Below, one piece after another: positions 55,142 through 64,000 of a stretch of DNA of 64,000 nucleotides. Both the position numbers and the translations under genes were made by a program. Every line of letters begins with the position of its first letter. Position 1 is the first letter of the stretch. Below the pieces are notes generated by a model. The model searched no databases. It worked only from the letters and a program-made list of their open reading frames with translations, and was not told where the DNA came from. Source of the stretch: Ruania alba (GTDB lineage Bacteria; Actinomycetota; Actinomycetes; Actinomycetales; Beutenbergiaceae). The stretch is from assembly GCF_900105765.1 (NCBI RefSeq), contig NZ_FNTX01000001.1, forward strand, positions 1,022,387-1,086,386, in the 5' to 3' direction.

Positions 55142-56340
55142 GCGCGATGGTCTCTCTCTTGCGGCGACAACCACGGGACTCCGGCGCGTCCGACGACGCG
55201 CTCGTGCCGGTCCGTGTCGACCCGCGCACCAAGTCGCTCACGAAGCGACTGCGTCCGGACGAGATCGCCGTGATCGACCACGTGGACCTGGACCGCGTCT
55301 CCGCCGAGGCGCTCGTCGAGTGCCGACCGGCTGCCGTGCTCAACGCCGCCCCGTCGACCTCCGGTCGGTACCCGAACCTCGGCCCGCAGATCCTCGTCGA
55401 GGCAGGTGTCCCGCTGGTCGATGATCTCGGCCCCGATCTGATGCAGCTGCGTGAAGGCGCACGGGTACGCATCGAGGACGGCATCGTCTACGGCGAAGAC
55501 GGTGCGGTGGTCGCCGAAGGCACCGTGCAGAGCGAGGACTCCGTGGCCGAGGCCATGGAAGAGGCCAAGGCAGGGCTCTCGGTCCAGCTCGAGGCGTTCG
55601 CTGCGAACACGATGGACTACATGAAACGCGAGCGGGAGCTACTCCTGGACGGCGTCGGTGTTCCGCGGGTTCGGACCGAGTTCGAGGGCCGGCACGTGCT
55701 GATCGTGGTGCGCGGGTACTCCTACAAGGAAGACCTGGCGATGCTTCGCTCCTACGTACGCGAGTACCGTCCGCTGCTGGTCGGCGTCGACGGGGGAGCG
55801 GACGCGATCCTGGAGGAAGGGTTGCGCCCCGACATGATCGTCGGGGACATGGACTCCGTCTCCGACAAGGCGCTGCGCAGTGGCGCCGAGATCGTGGTGC
55901 ACGCCTACCGGGATGGCCGCGCACCGGGCCTGGAACGCGTGGAGCGACTCGGCGTGGAGCACGTCGATTTCCCCGCCACCGGCACCAGCGAGGACGTCGC
56001 CATGCTGCTCGCCGACGAGAAGGGAGCCTCCCTGATCGTCGCCGTCGGCACGCACGAGACGCTCGTGGAGTTCCTCGACAAGGGCCGCGCCGGAATGGCG
56101 AGCACTTTCCTGACGCGGCTGCGCGTCGGGGGCAAGCTCATCGACGCCAAGGGGGTCTCCCGGTTGTACCGGCACCGGATCTCCAACTGGCAGGTGACCG
56201 CCCTGATCCTGGCCGGCCTCGCCGCCCTCGGGGCCGCCGCGGCTGCCACCCCCGCCGGGCAGGCGTTCTTCGGCCTGCTGCTCGCCCGGTTCGACGATCT
56301 CTGGTCCTGGCTCCGGGACCTCCTCACCGGGCTCTTCTAG
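55138..56340 (+). CDS. steA: Cytokinetic ring protein SteA
   Basis: A 400-residue homologue of Rv1697/SteA. The central region (about 170-340) resembles the thiamin pyrophosphokinase catalytic fold (PLLVGVDGGADAILEEGLRPDMIVGDMDSVSD), used here in division rather than in thiamin metabolism. A C-terminal hydrophobic helix (about 352-375) anchors it to the membrane. In Corynebacterium SteA and SteB localise to the division septum and influence peptidoglycan cleavage. ATGA overlap with recN. Confidence 0.88.
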   Translation: MSAMVSLLRRQPRDSGASDDALVPVRVDPRTKSLTKRLRPDEIAVIDHVDLDRVSAEALVECRPAAVLNAAPSTSGRYPNLGPQILVEAGVPLVDDLGPDLMQLREGARVRIEDGIVYGEDGAVVAEGTVQSEDSVAEAMEEAKAGLSVQLEAFAANTMDYMKRERELLLDGVGVPRVRTEFEGRHVLIVVRGYSYKEDLAMLRSYVREYRPLLVGVDGGADAILEEGLRPDMIVGDMDSVSDKALRSGAEIVVHAYRDGRAPGLERVERLGVEHVDFPATGTSEDVAMLLADEKGASLIVAVGTHETLVEFLDKGRAGMASTFLTRLRVGGKLIDAKGVSRLYRHRISNWQVTALILAGLAALGAAAAATPAGQAFFGLLLARFDDLWSWLRDLLTGLF

Positions 56341-56366
56341 CGCCCGCGACGAGAAAGACGCCCTAC

Positions 56367-57377
56367 GTGATCGACTTTCGCTACCACATCGTCTCCCTGA
56401 TCTCGGTGTTCCTCGCGCTCGCCGTGGGCATCGTGCTGGGCGCCGGACCGCTGCGCGACTACATCGCCGACGAGCTCTCCGGCCAGGTCGACCAGCTCCG
56501 TGAGGAGAAGGACGTGCTGCGTACTGAGCTCGACAGCGCCCAGGCGGCGCTGCAGGACCGCAGCACCTTCCTCACCGAGGCGGCCCCGCAACTGTTCAAT
56601 GGCGCCCTGGACGGTCGCACCGTGGCCATCGTGGAGCTTCCCGGCTCCGACCCGGACGTCTCCGGTGCGGTGCAGGCGCGCCTGGACCAGGCCGGGGCGA
56701 CCGTCACCGGCACGATCGCCGTCACCGAGGCGTGGCTGGACCCGGCCGAGGTGGCCTTCAGGTCCGGGATCGCGGAGAACGTGGTCTCCTCGATGAACCC
56801 GGCCCCGGGCGACGCAGCCAGTGGTGACCTGGTCCTGGCGCAGGCGCTCGGCCAGGCCCTCACGCTCCGCGACCCGGAGAACCCGCAACAGCAGTCGAAC
56901 GAGGCAGAGCAGATTCTCGAGCTGCTCAGGTCCAGTGAGCTGATCGGCGAGGGAGCAGCCGTGGACGGCCCCGCCTATGCCACCGTCGTGATTGCCCCGC
57001 AAGCCCCGACCGATCCGCTCACCGACGCGCAGGTGGAGGAACTCACCGCCGTCAACGATGCCAGCATCACGCTGGCCGAAGGGCTCGCCGAGACCGGTGA
57101 GGGCTCGCTCATCGCCGGAACCGACGGCGGCGCGGGCACTCTCCTCACGGCCTTGCGGGCCAACAGCGAGGCGGCTGACCGGGTCACCTCCGTCGACGCC
57201 GTAGGCACCATCACCGGCCAGGTCACCGTGCCGCTCGCACTCGCGGCCGAGATCGCCGACGACGGAGGCCACTTCGGTCTGTCCGAATCTGCCAACGCCG
57301 TGGTCCCGGACCGTCACGAGCTCCCCGCACCCGCCCCGGCCGAGTTCGCTCCCGGACCAGTGGAGACCGACGGATGA
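56367..57377 (+). CDS. steB: SteB/MctB-type membrane-anchored protein (copper transporter family)
   Basis: A 336-residue partner of SteA. The N-terminal helix (MIDFRYHIVSLISVFLALAV) is the conserved start of the family, followed by a coiled coil (about 38-70) and an extracytoplasmic domain. Its homologue Rv1698/MctB was first linked to copper efflux, and Corynebacterium SteB to division; the two roles are not reconciled. GTG start. It lies 26 bases after steA. Confidence 0.87.
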   Translation: MIDFRYHIVSLISVFLALAVGIVLGAGPLRDYIADELSGQVDQLREEKDVLRTELDSAQAALQDRSTFLTEAAPQLFNGALDGRTVAIVELPGSDPDVSGAVQARLDQAGATVTGTIAVTEAWLDPAEVAFRSGIAENVVSSMNPAPGDAASGDLVLAQALGQALTLRDPENPQQQSNEAEQILELLRSSELIGEGAAVDGPAYATVVIAPQAPTDPLTDAQVEELTAVNDASITLAEGLAETGEGSLIAGTDGGAGTLLTALRANSEAADRVTSVDAVGTITGQVTVPLALAAEIADDGGHFGLSESANAVVPDRHELPAPAPAEFAPGPVETDG

Positions 57378-57387
57378 GCAGCCTCCG

Positions 57388-58245
57388 ATGAGGCGCCCAG
57401 CGGTCATCGCTGCGGGCGCTGCAGCAGCAACCGTGGCGCTGCTGGTGCTCCGCCGGCTCCCTCCCGGTCGTGCTGAACGGTGGGAGCGCACGAACTATCG
57501 GCGTCGCACTGTCAGCCTCCTCGGTGGCCTTGCCACCGCCGGGTCCACCGTGGTCACCGGAGCCGTCGGCGCCGCGCTCAGCGGTTCCGCTCCCGGATCG
57601 GCCGCGGTCGGCACTGCTGTGGTGACCGCAACCGCGGGCGGTCTCGGCGCCGTCGATGATCTGGACCCCGATCCGGCGGCGGCGCGCGGGTTCCGTGGCC
57701 ACCTCCGGGCGCTCGCGCAGGGACAACTGACCACAGGCGGACTGAAGCTGCTCGGGATCTCGGGCTCCGCCGTCGTGGCAGCCCTCCTCTTGGGCGCGGG
57801 GCGACGTGACGCCACCGGCCCGCCGCTGCCCTGGCGGGTGCTCGACGTGCTCACCAGCGGTGCCCTGATCGCCGGTACCGCCAACCTGGTGAACCTTTTC
57901 GACCTGCGCCCCGGCCGCGGGCTCAAGGCGACCGTCCTGATCGCGGCGCCGCTGACCGCAGTCGGGGGCCGGACGGGCACTCTCGCTGCTGCCGCCACCG
58001 GCGTCGTGGCAGGCGCCTGGCGCACCGATCTGGCCGAGGAGACCATGCTGGGCGACACCGGTGCGAACGCCCTGGGCGCTCTCGTCGGATGCGCACTCGC
58101 TGCTCATCCCCGCGCCGCCGTGCGGGCCGGTGCGTTGGGCGTCGTGGTGACGCTCGTGGCCGCGAGCGAGAAGGTGAGTTTCTCCGCCGTCATCGCCGAC
58201 ACTCCCGTGCTGCGGGAGATCGATGCCTGGGGTCGTCTGCCGTGA
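57388..58245 (+). CDS. MraY/WecA-like phosphosugar-lipid transferase
   Basis: A 285-residue membrane protein of the polyprenyl-phosphate N-acetylhexosamine-1-phosphate transferase family. Visible motifs are AVDD (88-91), NLVNLFDLRPGRGLKA (from 166) and GDTGANALG (222-230), corresponding to the Mg2+- and nucleotide-binding aspartates. It is shorter than MraY (about 360) with fewer helices, so it is a divergent member. It probably starts a lipid-linked glycan. GTGA overlap with the flippase gene. Confidence 0.75.
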   Translation: MRRPAVIAAGAAAATVALLVLRRLPPGRAERWERTNYRRRTVSLLGGLATAGSTVVTGAVGAALSGSAPGSAAVGTAVVTATAGGLGAVDDLDPDPAAARGFRGHLRALAQGQLTTGGLKLLGISGSAVVAALLLGAGRRDATGPPLPWRVLDVLTSGALIAGTANLVNLFDLRPGRGLKATVLIAAPLTAVGGRTGTLAAAATGVVAGAWRTDLAEETMLGDTGANALGALVGCALAAHPRAAVRAGALGVVVTLVAASEKVSFSAVIADTPVLREIDAWGRLP

Positions 58246-59867
58246 GGCTGCGCCGCCTGCTCGGTCCGGTGGCCGGGGCGGCGACCATGATCGCTGCCCT
58301 GACCATCGTTTCCCGGGTGCTCGGGTTCGGGCGCTGGCTGGTGCAGGCCGAGACCGTCGGCTCCGGTGCGGTCGGCGATGCCTACGCCTCGGCGAACCTG
58401 GTGCCCAACGTGCTCTACGAGGTGGTCGCCGGCGGCGCCCTGGCCGGTGCTGTCATCCCCCTGCTCGCGGGACCGATCGCCCGTGCGGCGGCAGCCGACG
58501 TGGACCGGATCTCCTCGGCACTGCTCACCTGGGCGATCATCGGGTTGCTTCCCGTGGCTGTGGCGTTGAGCGTCCTCGCTCGACCGCTCGCCGCCATGCT
58601 GCCGGAGGCGGCGGGGGCCGATCCCGGGGCGCAACTGGAGGCGACGACCCGATTCCTGCAGATCTTCGCTCCCCAGGTGGTGCTCTACGGCATTGGTGTG
58701 GTGCTCACCGGGGTGCTACAGGCGCATCGCAGATTCCTGGCACCGGTGCTCGCTCCGATCGCCTCTACCGCCGTGGTGATCGTGAGCTATCTGGTGTTCG
58801 GCGCGCTCGCGGACGGTCTCACGAGCCAGCCCGGTGAACTCTCCGACGCTGCGTTCGCGTGGCTGGCATGGGGAACGACCGCGGGAGTGGCCGCGCTCTC
58901 GTTGCCGCTGCTGGTGCCCGTGCGGCGGTGCGGGGTGCGGCTGCGCCCGATGCTGCGATTTCCTCCCGGTGTCGCCTCTCGAGCGCGCTCCCTGGCCCTG
59001 GCGGGCCTGGGGTCGTTGCTGGCCCAGCAGGCGTCCGTGGTGGCGGTGCTGTGGGCCTCTCGTGCTGGCGGTAGCGCAGGCACCATCGTGGTGTTCCAGT
59101 GGGCGCAAGCGGTGTACCTGCTTCCGTACGCGGTGCTCGCGGTACCCGTCGCCACAGCCGTGTTCCCTCGTCTGGCGGAGCTCGCCAGCAGCGACGCTCA
59201 CCTGTTTCAGCGCACCACGTGGAGCGCCACGCGTGCCGTGCTGGCCGTGGCCATCCTCGGCACCGGGGTACTGGTGGCCGTGGCGCCGGCTGTGCAGCAG
59301 TTGTTCGCCCGCTGCGACGGGGCGGGGCAGTGCAATGACACGGCGGGAATGGCCCAGGGCCTGACGGCGATGGCGCCGGGCGTGATCGGGCTGTCGCTGA
59401 TCTTCCTGATCAGTCGCGCGTTGTACAGCATGGACCGCAGCCGTGCTGCCGTCTCCGCGACGGCGCTCGGCTGGCTGGTAGTCACCGCCGGTGCGTTGCT
59501 CGGCGTGGCGTTGCTGGCACCCGGCGGGGGCCAGGGCCAGACGACGTTGCTCGTCCTCGGCCTCGCGCACACGGCAGGGATGACCGTGGCCGGAGTCGCA
59601 CTGGTGGTGCTGCTCGCGTCCGCCATGCACACGCGGGTGCCCGCGAACCTGCTGCGCACCTGCGTGGTGGCCGGTGGCGGGGCGGTCGTGGGGGCGTTCG
59701 TCGGCCGGTGGGTGACCGGGACGATCCTCGAGCTCGCCGGTACCGGTGCCGTGGCGGCAGTGCTCGCTGGGCTCCTTGGTGCCATGCTGGCTGTCCTGGC
59801 GGTGGCCGGTGCGGTGCTGCTCGCAGACCGTGGGATCGTGAGAGTGCTGAGGAGGAGCCGTGCCTGA
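58242..59867 (+). CDS. murJ: MurJ-family lipid II flippase
   Basis: A 541-residue MOP/MATE-fold protein with about 14 membrane helices. IVSRVLGFGRWLVQAETVG and AYASANLVPNVLYEVVAGGALAGAVIPLL are the MurJ N-terminal signatures, and QWAQAVYLLPYAVLAVPVATAVFPRLAELA follows in mid-protein. It may be the main lipid II flippase or a second one for another lipid-linked sugar. Start GTG 58242 overlaps the transferase stop. Confidence 0.87.
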   Translation: MRLRRLLGPVAGAATMIAALTIVSRVLGFGRWLVQAETVGSGAVGDAYASANLVPNVLYEVVAGGALAGAVIPLLAGPIARAAAADVDRISSALLTWAIIGLLPVAVALSVLARPLAAMLPEAAGADPGAQLEATTRFLQIFAPQVVLYGIGVVLTGVLQAHRRFLAPVLAPIASTAVVIVSYLVFGALADGLTSQPGELSDAAFAWLAWGTTAGVAALSLPLLVPVRRCGVRLRPMLRFPPGVASRARSLALAGLGSLLAQQASVVAVLWASRAGGSAGTIVVFQWAQAVYLLPYAVLAVPVATAVFPRLAELASSDAHLFQRTTWSATRAVLAVAILGTGVLVAVAPAVQQLFARCDGAGQCNDTAGMAQGLTAMAPGVIGLSLIFLISRALYSMDRSRAAVSATALGWLVVTAGALLGVALLAPGGGQGQTTLLVLGLAHTAGMTVAGVALVVLLASAMHTRVPANLLRTCVVAGGGAVVGAFVGRWVTGTILELAGTGAVAAVLAGLLGAMLAVLAVAGAVLLADRGIVRVLRRSRA

Positions 59868-60954
59868 CCATCGCATCGTGCAACTGACCGGATCCAGTGA
59901 CGGCGGAGTCGGGCGGCACGCCCGGGAGCTGGCCGCGATGCTGTCAGCGGACCACCGGGTAATCCTGGCCGGGCCCCGAGGGGTCATCGCCGGCCTCGAT
60001 CCGGAGTCGCGGGTGCACACCACGGTGGTCGACGTGCAGGACCGTCCGCGAATGAGCGATGCTCGAGCCGTGGCACGGATCCGGGCGATCGCCAAGGGAG
60101 CCGACGTGGTGCACGCGCACGGGTTGCGGGCCGGGGCCCTCGCCGCCCTCGCGCTGAGCACGCCCACCCCGGAGCGGACGGCGCTCGTGGTCACCCTGCA
60201 CAACGCCGCCGTGGGAGGTCAGGGAGTGCGATCCGTGGCGGCCGGTCTGCTACGTGTGATCACCGCCCGGGCCGACGTGGTGCTCGGGGTGAGCGGCGAC
60301 CTGGTGGCCGACGCGCTCGCCCATGGCGCCCGGCGTGCCGAGCGGGCACTGGTCCCGGCACCGGGACGTGAGCCGGCGCAGCCGCTCGGCGAGGCCGAAC
60401 GGCGCGCTTTGGGCCTCGATCCGGGGCAGCCGATTGTGCTCACGGTGGCGCGGCTCGCGCCACAGAAGGGACTAGGCCTGCTCGCCGACGCCGCCGCGCT
60501 GCTCGCGGATCGGGTCCCCGAGGCGCGTTGGCTCGTGGCTGGGGGCGGGCCACTGATGGACGATCTGGCCGAGCAGGTGCTCGGCGAGGTGCTCCCGGTG
60601 ACTCTGCTGGGACATCGCCCGGACGTGCCCTCCCTGTTCGCCGCGGCGGATGTCGTCGTCAGTACCAGCGCCTGGGAGGGCCAACCGATCAACCTGCAGG
60701 AGGCGCTCGCCGCCGGTGCCGCGGTGGTGGCGACCGATGTGGGTGGAACTCGCGAGGTGACCGGCGACGCGGCCCTGCTGGTGCCCTATGCCGACCCCGA
60801 CGCGCTGACGACGGCCATCACGCGGGTGCTCAACGAACCCACGCTGGCTGCTGAGCTGCGGCAACGCTCGCTCTCCCGCGCGGCGGAACTACCCACTGCT
60901 GACGACGCGGCGGCGCAGCTCCTCGAGATCTACGCGACCGCGGCTCGCGGGTGA
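59860..60954 (+). CDS. GT4-family glycosyltransferase
   Basis: A 364-residue GT-B glycosyltransferase. The N-terminal GGVGRHARELAAML is the typical acceptor-side loop. LTVARLAPQKGLGLLADAAALL and the E-X7-E-like segment (WEGQPINLQEALAAG, then GGTREV) bind the nucleotide sugar. No signal peptide, so it works at the inner face of the membrane. GTG start overlaps murJ by 8 bases after GAGGAG. It probably extends the lipid-linked sugar made by the neighbouring transferase. Confidence 0.88.
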   Translation: MPDHRIVQLTGSSDGGVGRHARELAAMLSADHRVILAGPRGVIAGLDPESRVHTTVVDVQDRPRMSDARAVARIRAIAKGADVVHAHGLRAGALAALALSTPTPERTALVVTLHNAAVGGQGVRSVAAGLLRVITARADVVLGVSGDLVADALAHGARRAERALVPAPGREPAQPLGEAERRALGLDPGQPIVLTVARLAPQKGLGLLADAAALLADRVPEARWLVAGGGPLMDDLAEQVLGEVLPVTLLGHRPDVPSLFAAADVVVSTSAWEGQPINLQEALAAGAAVVATDVGGTREVTGDAALLVPYADPDALTTAITRVLNEPTLAAELRQRSLSRAAELPTADDAAAQLLEIYATAARG

Positions 60955-60968
60955 TAGCGTAGAAGCCC

Positions 60969-62675
60969 GTGGTGATCACTTCGAACTCCGGGCCCCAGGG
61001 CAACGTCCCTCGACACATCTTCGTCACAGGTGGGGTCGCTTCCTCCCTCGGGAAAGGCCTGACGGCGTCCAGCCTCGGCCACCTGCTTCGTGGCCGCGGC
61101 CTCCGGGTGACCATGCAGAAGCTGGACCCGTATCTCAACGTCGATCCAGGCACGATGAACCCGTTCCAGCACGGGGAGGTCTTCGTCACTGAGGACGGTG
61201 CGGAGACCGACCTGGACATCGGTCACTACGAGCGCTTCCTCGACGTGAACCTGGATGCCGGTGCGAATGTGACCACTGGCGTCGTGTATTCGCACGTGAT
61301 CGCCAAGGAACGGCGCGGGGAGTACCTGGGCGACACCGTGCAGGTCATCCCGCACATCACCGACGAGATCAAGCGACGGATGCGGGCCCAGGCGCACCCT
61401 GCCACCGGTGACGCGCCGGACGTGATCATCACCGAGGTCGGCGGCACCGTCGGTGACATCGAGTCCCAGCCATTCCTCGAGGCCGCGCGTCAGGTCCGTC
61501 AGGACATCGGCCGCGACAACGTCTTCTTCGTGCACGTCTCGCTGGTGCCCTACCTGGGCCCGAGCGGTGAGCTGAAGACCAAACCCACCCAGCACTCGGT
61601 GGCCGCACTGCGCAGCATCGGTATCCAGCCCGATGCGATCGTCTGCCGTGCGGACCGCGACATCCCCGAGGGAGTGAAGGCGAAGATCGCCTCGATGTGC
61701 GACGTGGACCGGGACGCCGTGATCACCTGCGTGGACGCCCCGAGCATCTACGACATCCCGAAGGTGGTCCACTCCGAGGGGCTGGACGCGTACGTGATCC
61801 GCCGCCTGGCGATCCCGTTCCGGGACGTGGACTGGGACACCTGGAATGTGCTGCTGGAGCGCGTGCACCACCCCGCGGACGAGGTGGAGATCGCCCTCGT
61901 CGGTAAGTACATCGACCTGCCGGACGCCTATCTCTCGGTCACCGAAGCGCTGCGCGCCGGCGGATTTCACACCAACACCCGCGTCCGGATCCGGTGGGTC
62001 CCCTCGGACGACTGCCAGACCCCGGAGGGGGCCCGCAAGGCGCTCGGCGGCGTGGACGGCGTGCTCGTCCCCGGCGGGTTCGGGGTGCGCGGCATCGAAG
62101 GCAAGCTCGGTGCGTTGCGGTGGGCCCGCGAGCAGCAGGTGCCCACCCTGGGAATCTGCCTCGGCCTGCAGTGCATGGTGATCGAGTACGCACGGACCGT
62201 ACTCGGTCTGGAGGGTGCTTCCTCGACCGAGTTCGACGCGAACACGGCCGACCCGGTGGTGGCCACGATGTCCGAACAGCTGGCCTTCGTCGACGGCGAG
62301 GGGGATCTCGGCGGCACGATGCGCCTCGGCGCCTACGATGCTGTGCTGTCGCCCGGTTCCGTAGTGGCCGAGACCTACGGCGCCGAGCGGGTCAGCGAAC
62401 GGCACCGGCACCGCTATGAGGTGAACAACTCCTACCGGGACGCGCTCGCCGAGGCTGGGTTGCAGATCAGCGGTCGTTCCCCGGACTCCTCGCTGGTGGA
62501 GTTCGTGGAGCTGGACCGCGACAAGCACCCGTACTACGTGGCCACCCAGGCACACCCGGAGTTCAAGTCCCGGCCCACGCGGGCGCACCCGCTGTTCGTC
62601 GGACTGGTGTCGGCGGCCCTGGACCGGCAGCGTGAGACCCGGCTGCTCGAGGTGGAGCCGACCGCGCGTGGCTGA
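60969..62675 (+). CDS. pyrG: CTP synthase
   Basis: Makes CTP from UTP, ATP and glutamine. The 568-residue enzyme has the synthetase P-loop ([17 protein letters not shown]), [20 protein letters not shown] and the class I amidotransferase domain with Cys397 in [10 protein letters not shown] and the His-Glu pair in [12 protein letters not shown] 60969 or the adjacent GTG 60972 is the start. A -10-like TAGCGT (60955-60960) lies close by but lacks a -35. Confidence 0.96.
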   Translation: MVITSNSGPQGNVPRHIFVTGGVASSLGKGLTASSLGHLLRGRGLRVTMQKLDPYLNVDPGTMNPFQHGEVFVTEDGAETDLDIGHYERFLDVNLDAGANVTTGVVYSHVIAKERRGEYLGDTVQVIPHITDEIKRRMRAQAHPATGDAPDVIITEVGGTVGDIESQPFLEAARQVRQDIGRDNVFFVHVSLVPYLGPSGELKTKPTQHSVAALRSIGIQPDAIVCRADRDIPEGVKAKIASMCDVDRDAVITCVDAPSIYDIPKVVHSEGLDAYVIRRLAIPFRDVDWDTWNVLLERVHHPADEVEIALVGKYIDLPDAYLSVTEALRAGGFHTNTRVRIRWVPSDDCQTPEGARKALGGVDGVLVPGGFGVRGIEGKLGALRWAREQQVPTLGICLGLQCMVIEYARTVLGLEGASSTEFDANTADPVVATMSEQLAFVDGEGDLGGTMRLGAYDAVLSPGSVVAETYGAERVSERHRHRYEVNNSYRDALAEAGLQISGRSPDSSLVEFVELDRDKHPYYVATQAHPEFKSRPTRAHPLFVGLVSAALDRQRETRLLEVEPTARG

Positions 62676-63324
62676 CTCCACCGCCCCCTCGGAGCCGGTG
62701 CAGGACCGGCGCACCGACCTGCCCACCTCGGCCGAAGAGACGCTGCACACCGGGTACGTGATGGACCTGGTGGCCGAGTCTGTGGACCTGGGTACCGGCG
62801 GGGAGGTGCGGCGCGAGTTCGTCCGCCATCCCGGCGCGGTCGCTGTGGTGGCCCTGGACGCCCAGGAGCGGGTGGCGTTGCTGCACCAGTACCGGCACCC
62901 GGTCCGCTCGTCCTTGTGGGAGGTACCGGCCGGGCTGCTGGACGTCCCGGGGGAGCCGCTGCAGGCAGCCGCGGCGCGCGAGCTGGCCGAGGAAGCGGAC
63001 CTGCGGGCCGGGACGTGGCACACCCTGGTGGACTTCTACACCACGCCGGGTGGGAGCGACGAGCGCATCCGCATCTTCCTCGCCCGCGACCTCACCGAGG
63101 TGCCGGAGGCCGAACGCCACGACCGGGAGGCCGAAGAAATCGGGATGGAGCTGCGTTGGATCCCGCTCGCGGACGCGGTCGCCGCAGCCCTCGCCGGGCG
63201 GATGCACAACCCGAGCACCGTGACCGGGGTGCTCGCGGCGCACGCTGCGCACGCGGACTCCTGGTCGGCGTTGCGGCCCGCGGAGGCGCCATGGACCCCA
63301 CCCTGGCACCGCGAGGAGCGCTAG
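62668..63324 (+). CDS. NUDIX hydrolase (ADP-ribose pyrophosphatase-like)
   Basis: A 218-residue NUDIX enzyme. The Nudix box spans [14 protein letters not shown] and [10 protein letters not shown], with the metal-binding glutamates, and LWEVPAG precedes it as in ADP-ribose pyrophosphatases. The order pyrG-NUDIX matches Rv1699-Rv1700. The GTG start overlaps pyrG by 8 bases, and the stop overlaps the convergent ctaA stop by a few bases. Confidence 0.92.
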   Translation: MADSTAPSEPVQDRRTDLPTSAEETLHTGYVMDLVAESVDLGTGGEVRREFVRHPGAVAVVALDAQERVALLHQYRHPVRSSLWEVPAGLLDVPGEPLQAAAARELAEEADLRAGTWHTLVDFYTTPGGSDERIRIFLARDLTEVPEAERHDREAEEIGMELRWIPLADAVAAALAGRMHNPSTVTGVLAAHAAHADSWSALRPAEAPWTPPWHREER

Positions 63325-64000
63325 CGCCGCCCTCGCGCTGACATCGCAGACACCGTGAACGCGGTGGTCGCGACGAGCAGTGCTGCGCCGAGCATGTGCA
63401 GGCCGACGAGGAGCTCGGGCAGCCCGGTGAAGTACTGCACATACCCGATCGCGCCCTGCGCGAGCGTGACGGCGACCAGCACCAGGGACCAACGACGCAG
63501 GCGCACTGCTGCGCCGAGATGCGTGCCGCCGTCGGCGGGAGGCCGGGCTCGGTGCACCAGCACCACGAACACGATCAGCAGCGCCAGGAACACCCACACC
63601 GACGTGCTGTGCAGGCGTGCCACCGCCACCGGGTCCACGGTGAACCGGTAACCCACCTCGTCGTCGCCGGAGTGCGGTCCGGCGCCGGTGACGATCATCC
63701 CGAGCACCACCACGACACCCACCAGCGCTGCCAGCACCCAACCGAGCACATGCACCGGCCGCGGGAGGACGGAGCGTGGGGTGCCGGGCCGGAACCAGCC
63801 GACCACCAGCCAGGCCGCGATCCACACCAGCACTGCCGAGATCAGGAAGTGCGAGCCCACCAGCGCGGGATGCAGCTCGAACCGGACGGTCATCCCGCCC
63901 AGCACGGCCTGCGCCACTGAGAGCACCAACGGTGCGACCGCGAGACGGCGATACCGGACCGTGGGCGTCGGGGTGGGCCCGTGCGCAGACCGGGCGGCCC
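63321..64000 (-). CDS. ctaA: Haem A synthase, COX15/CtaA family (5' truncated by window edge)
   Basis: The last 226 residues or so of a membrane protein that oxidises haem O to haem A for cytochrome oxidase. About six helices are visible. ELHPALVGSHFLISA and LHSTSVWVFLALL carry two conserved histidines, VTGAGPHSGDDE is the family loop motif, and GYVQYFTGLPELLVGLHMLGA holds another histidine. The frame stays open to the window edge, so the in-frame GTG at 63929 is internal. Confidence 0.88.
   Translation of the reverse strand, partial: AARSAHGPTPTPTVRYRRLAVAPLVLSVAQAVLGGMTVRFELHPALVGSHFLISAVLVWIAAWLVVGWFRPGTPRSVLPRPVHVLGWVLAALVGVVVVLGMIVTGAGPHSGDDEVGYRFTVDPVAVARLHSTSVWVFLALLIVFVVLVHRARPPADGGTHLGAAVRLRRWSLVLVAVTLAQGAIGYVQYFTGLPELLVGLHMLGAALLVATTAFTVSAMSARGRR

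Noticed and set aside
60955..60968. Leaderless promoter for pyrG (TAGCGT box)
   Set aside because: No -35 at a workable distance, and the gene probably reads through from the overlapping cluster upstream.

Overview
The window is a 64 kb piece of a high-GC actinobacterial chromosome. The 16S/23S genes, the codon use with frequent GTG starts, the SteA/SteB-type division genes, the ArgR-regulated arg operon and the tyrS...tlyA-nadK-recN-steA-steB-pyrG order (compare tyrS to Rv1700 in Mycobacterium tuberculosis) all fit Actinomycetota. The rRNA and protein flavour suggest Micrococcales, possibly near Ruaniaceae/Beutenbergiaceae/Bogoriellaceae; that family placement is an inference. Almost all of the window is core chromosome. 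I see no phage, insertion sequence, CRISPR array or tRNA gene.

Layout. 1-1.8 kb: end of an unidentified gene, then infC (ATC start)-rpmI-rplT behind a long leader with an attenuator-like hairpin. 1.8-10 kb: lipoprotein, katG, a TrmH/SpoU RNA methyltransferase, a P-loop kinase, mgtE with a membrane-protein partner, a secreted membrane-anchored protein and a ThpR-type phosphodiesterase. 10-18 kb: an ArsR-SRPBCC-NTF2-TfoX operon, the repair pair ligC / LigD-type polymerase (convergent), an aminotransferase, a DUF5107/TPR protein and a PfkB kinase. 18-22 kb: pheS-pheT. 22-31 kb: a second ArsR-SRPBCC operon (leaderless, with an operator inside its promoter), MFS, quinone oxidoreductase, DedA, alpha/beta hydrolase, ceramidase-like protein, DUF2306 protein and a two-component system. 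31-42 kb: def, then the complete argCJBDFRGH operon under an ARG box, a kinase, a 3-methyladenine glycosylase and tyrS. 43.5-49.4 kb: an rRNA operon (16S-23S-5S, no spacer tRNA) with readable promoter, leader, processing stems and terminator. 49.5-64 kb: an R/G-rich TPR-like protein, HAD phosphatase, small conserved protein, tlyA (frameshifted), nadK, recN, steA, steB, a MraY/WecA-like transferase, a MurJ-family flippase, a GT4 glycosyltransferase, pyrG, NUDIX hydrolase and part of ctaA.

How the parts work together. Every junction of the arg operon overlaps by 1-4 bases, implying translational coupling from ornithine synthesis to arginine, with the ArgR repressor encoded inside. The last block combines division proteins (SteA/SteB) with the three activities that make and flip a lipid-linked sugar (phosphosugar transferase, glycosyltransferase, flippase). 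This is the most suggestive uncharacterised module here.

Two genes, tlyA and def, each look one C short in a poly-C run. Either the assembly under-calls homopolymers, or tlyA is truly broken and def has lost its original start. Their raw reads deserve checking first.
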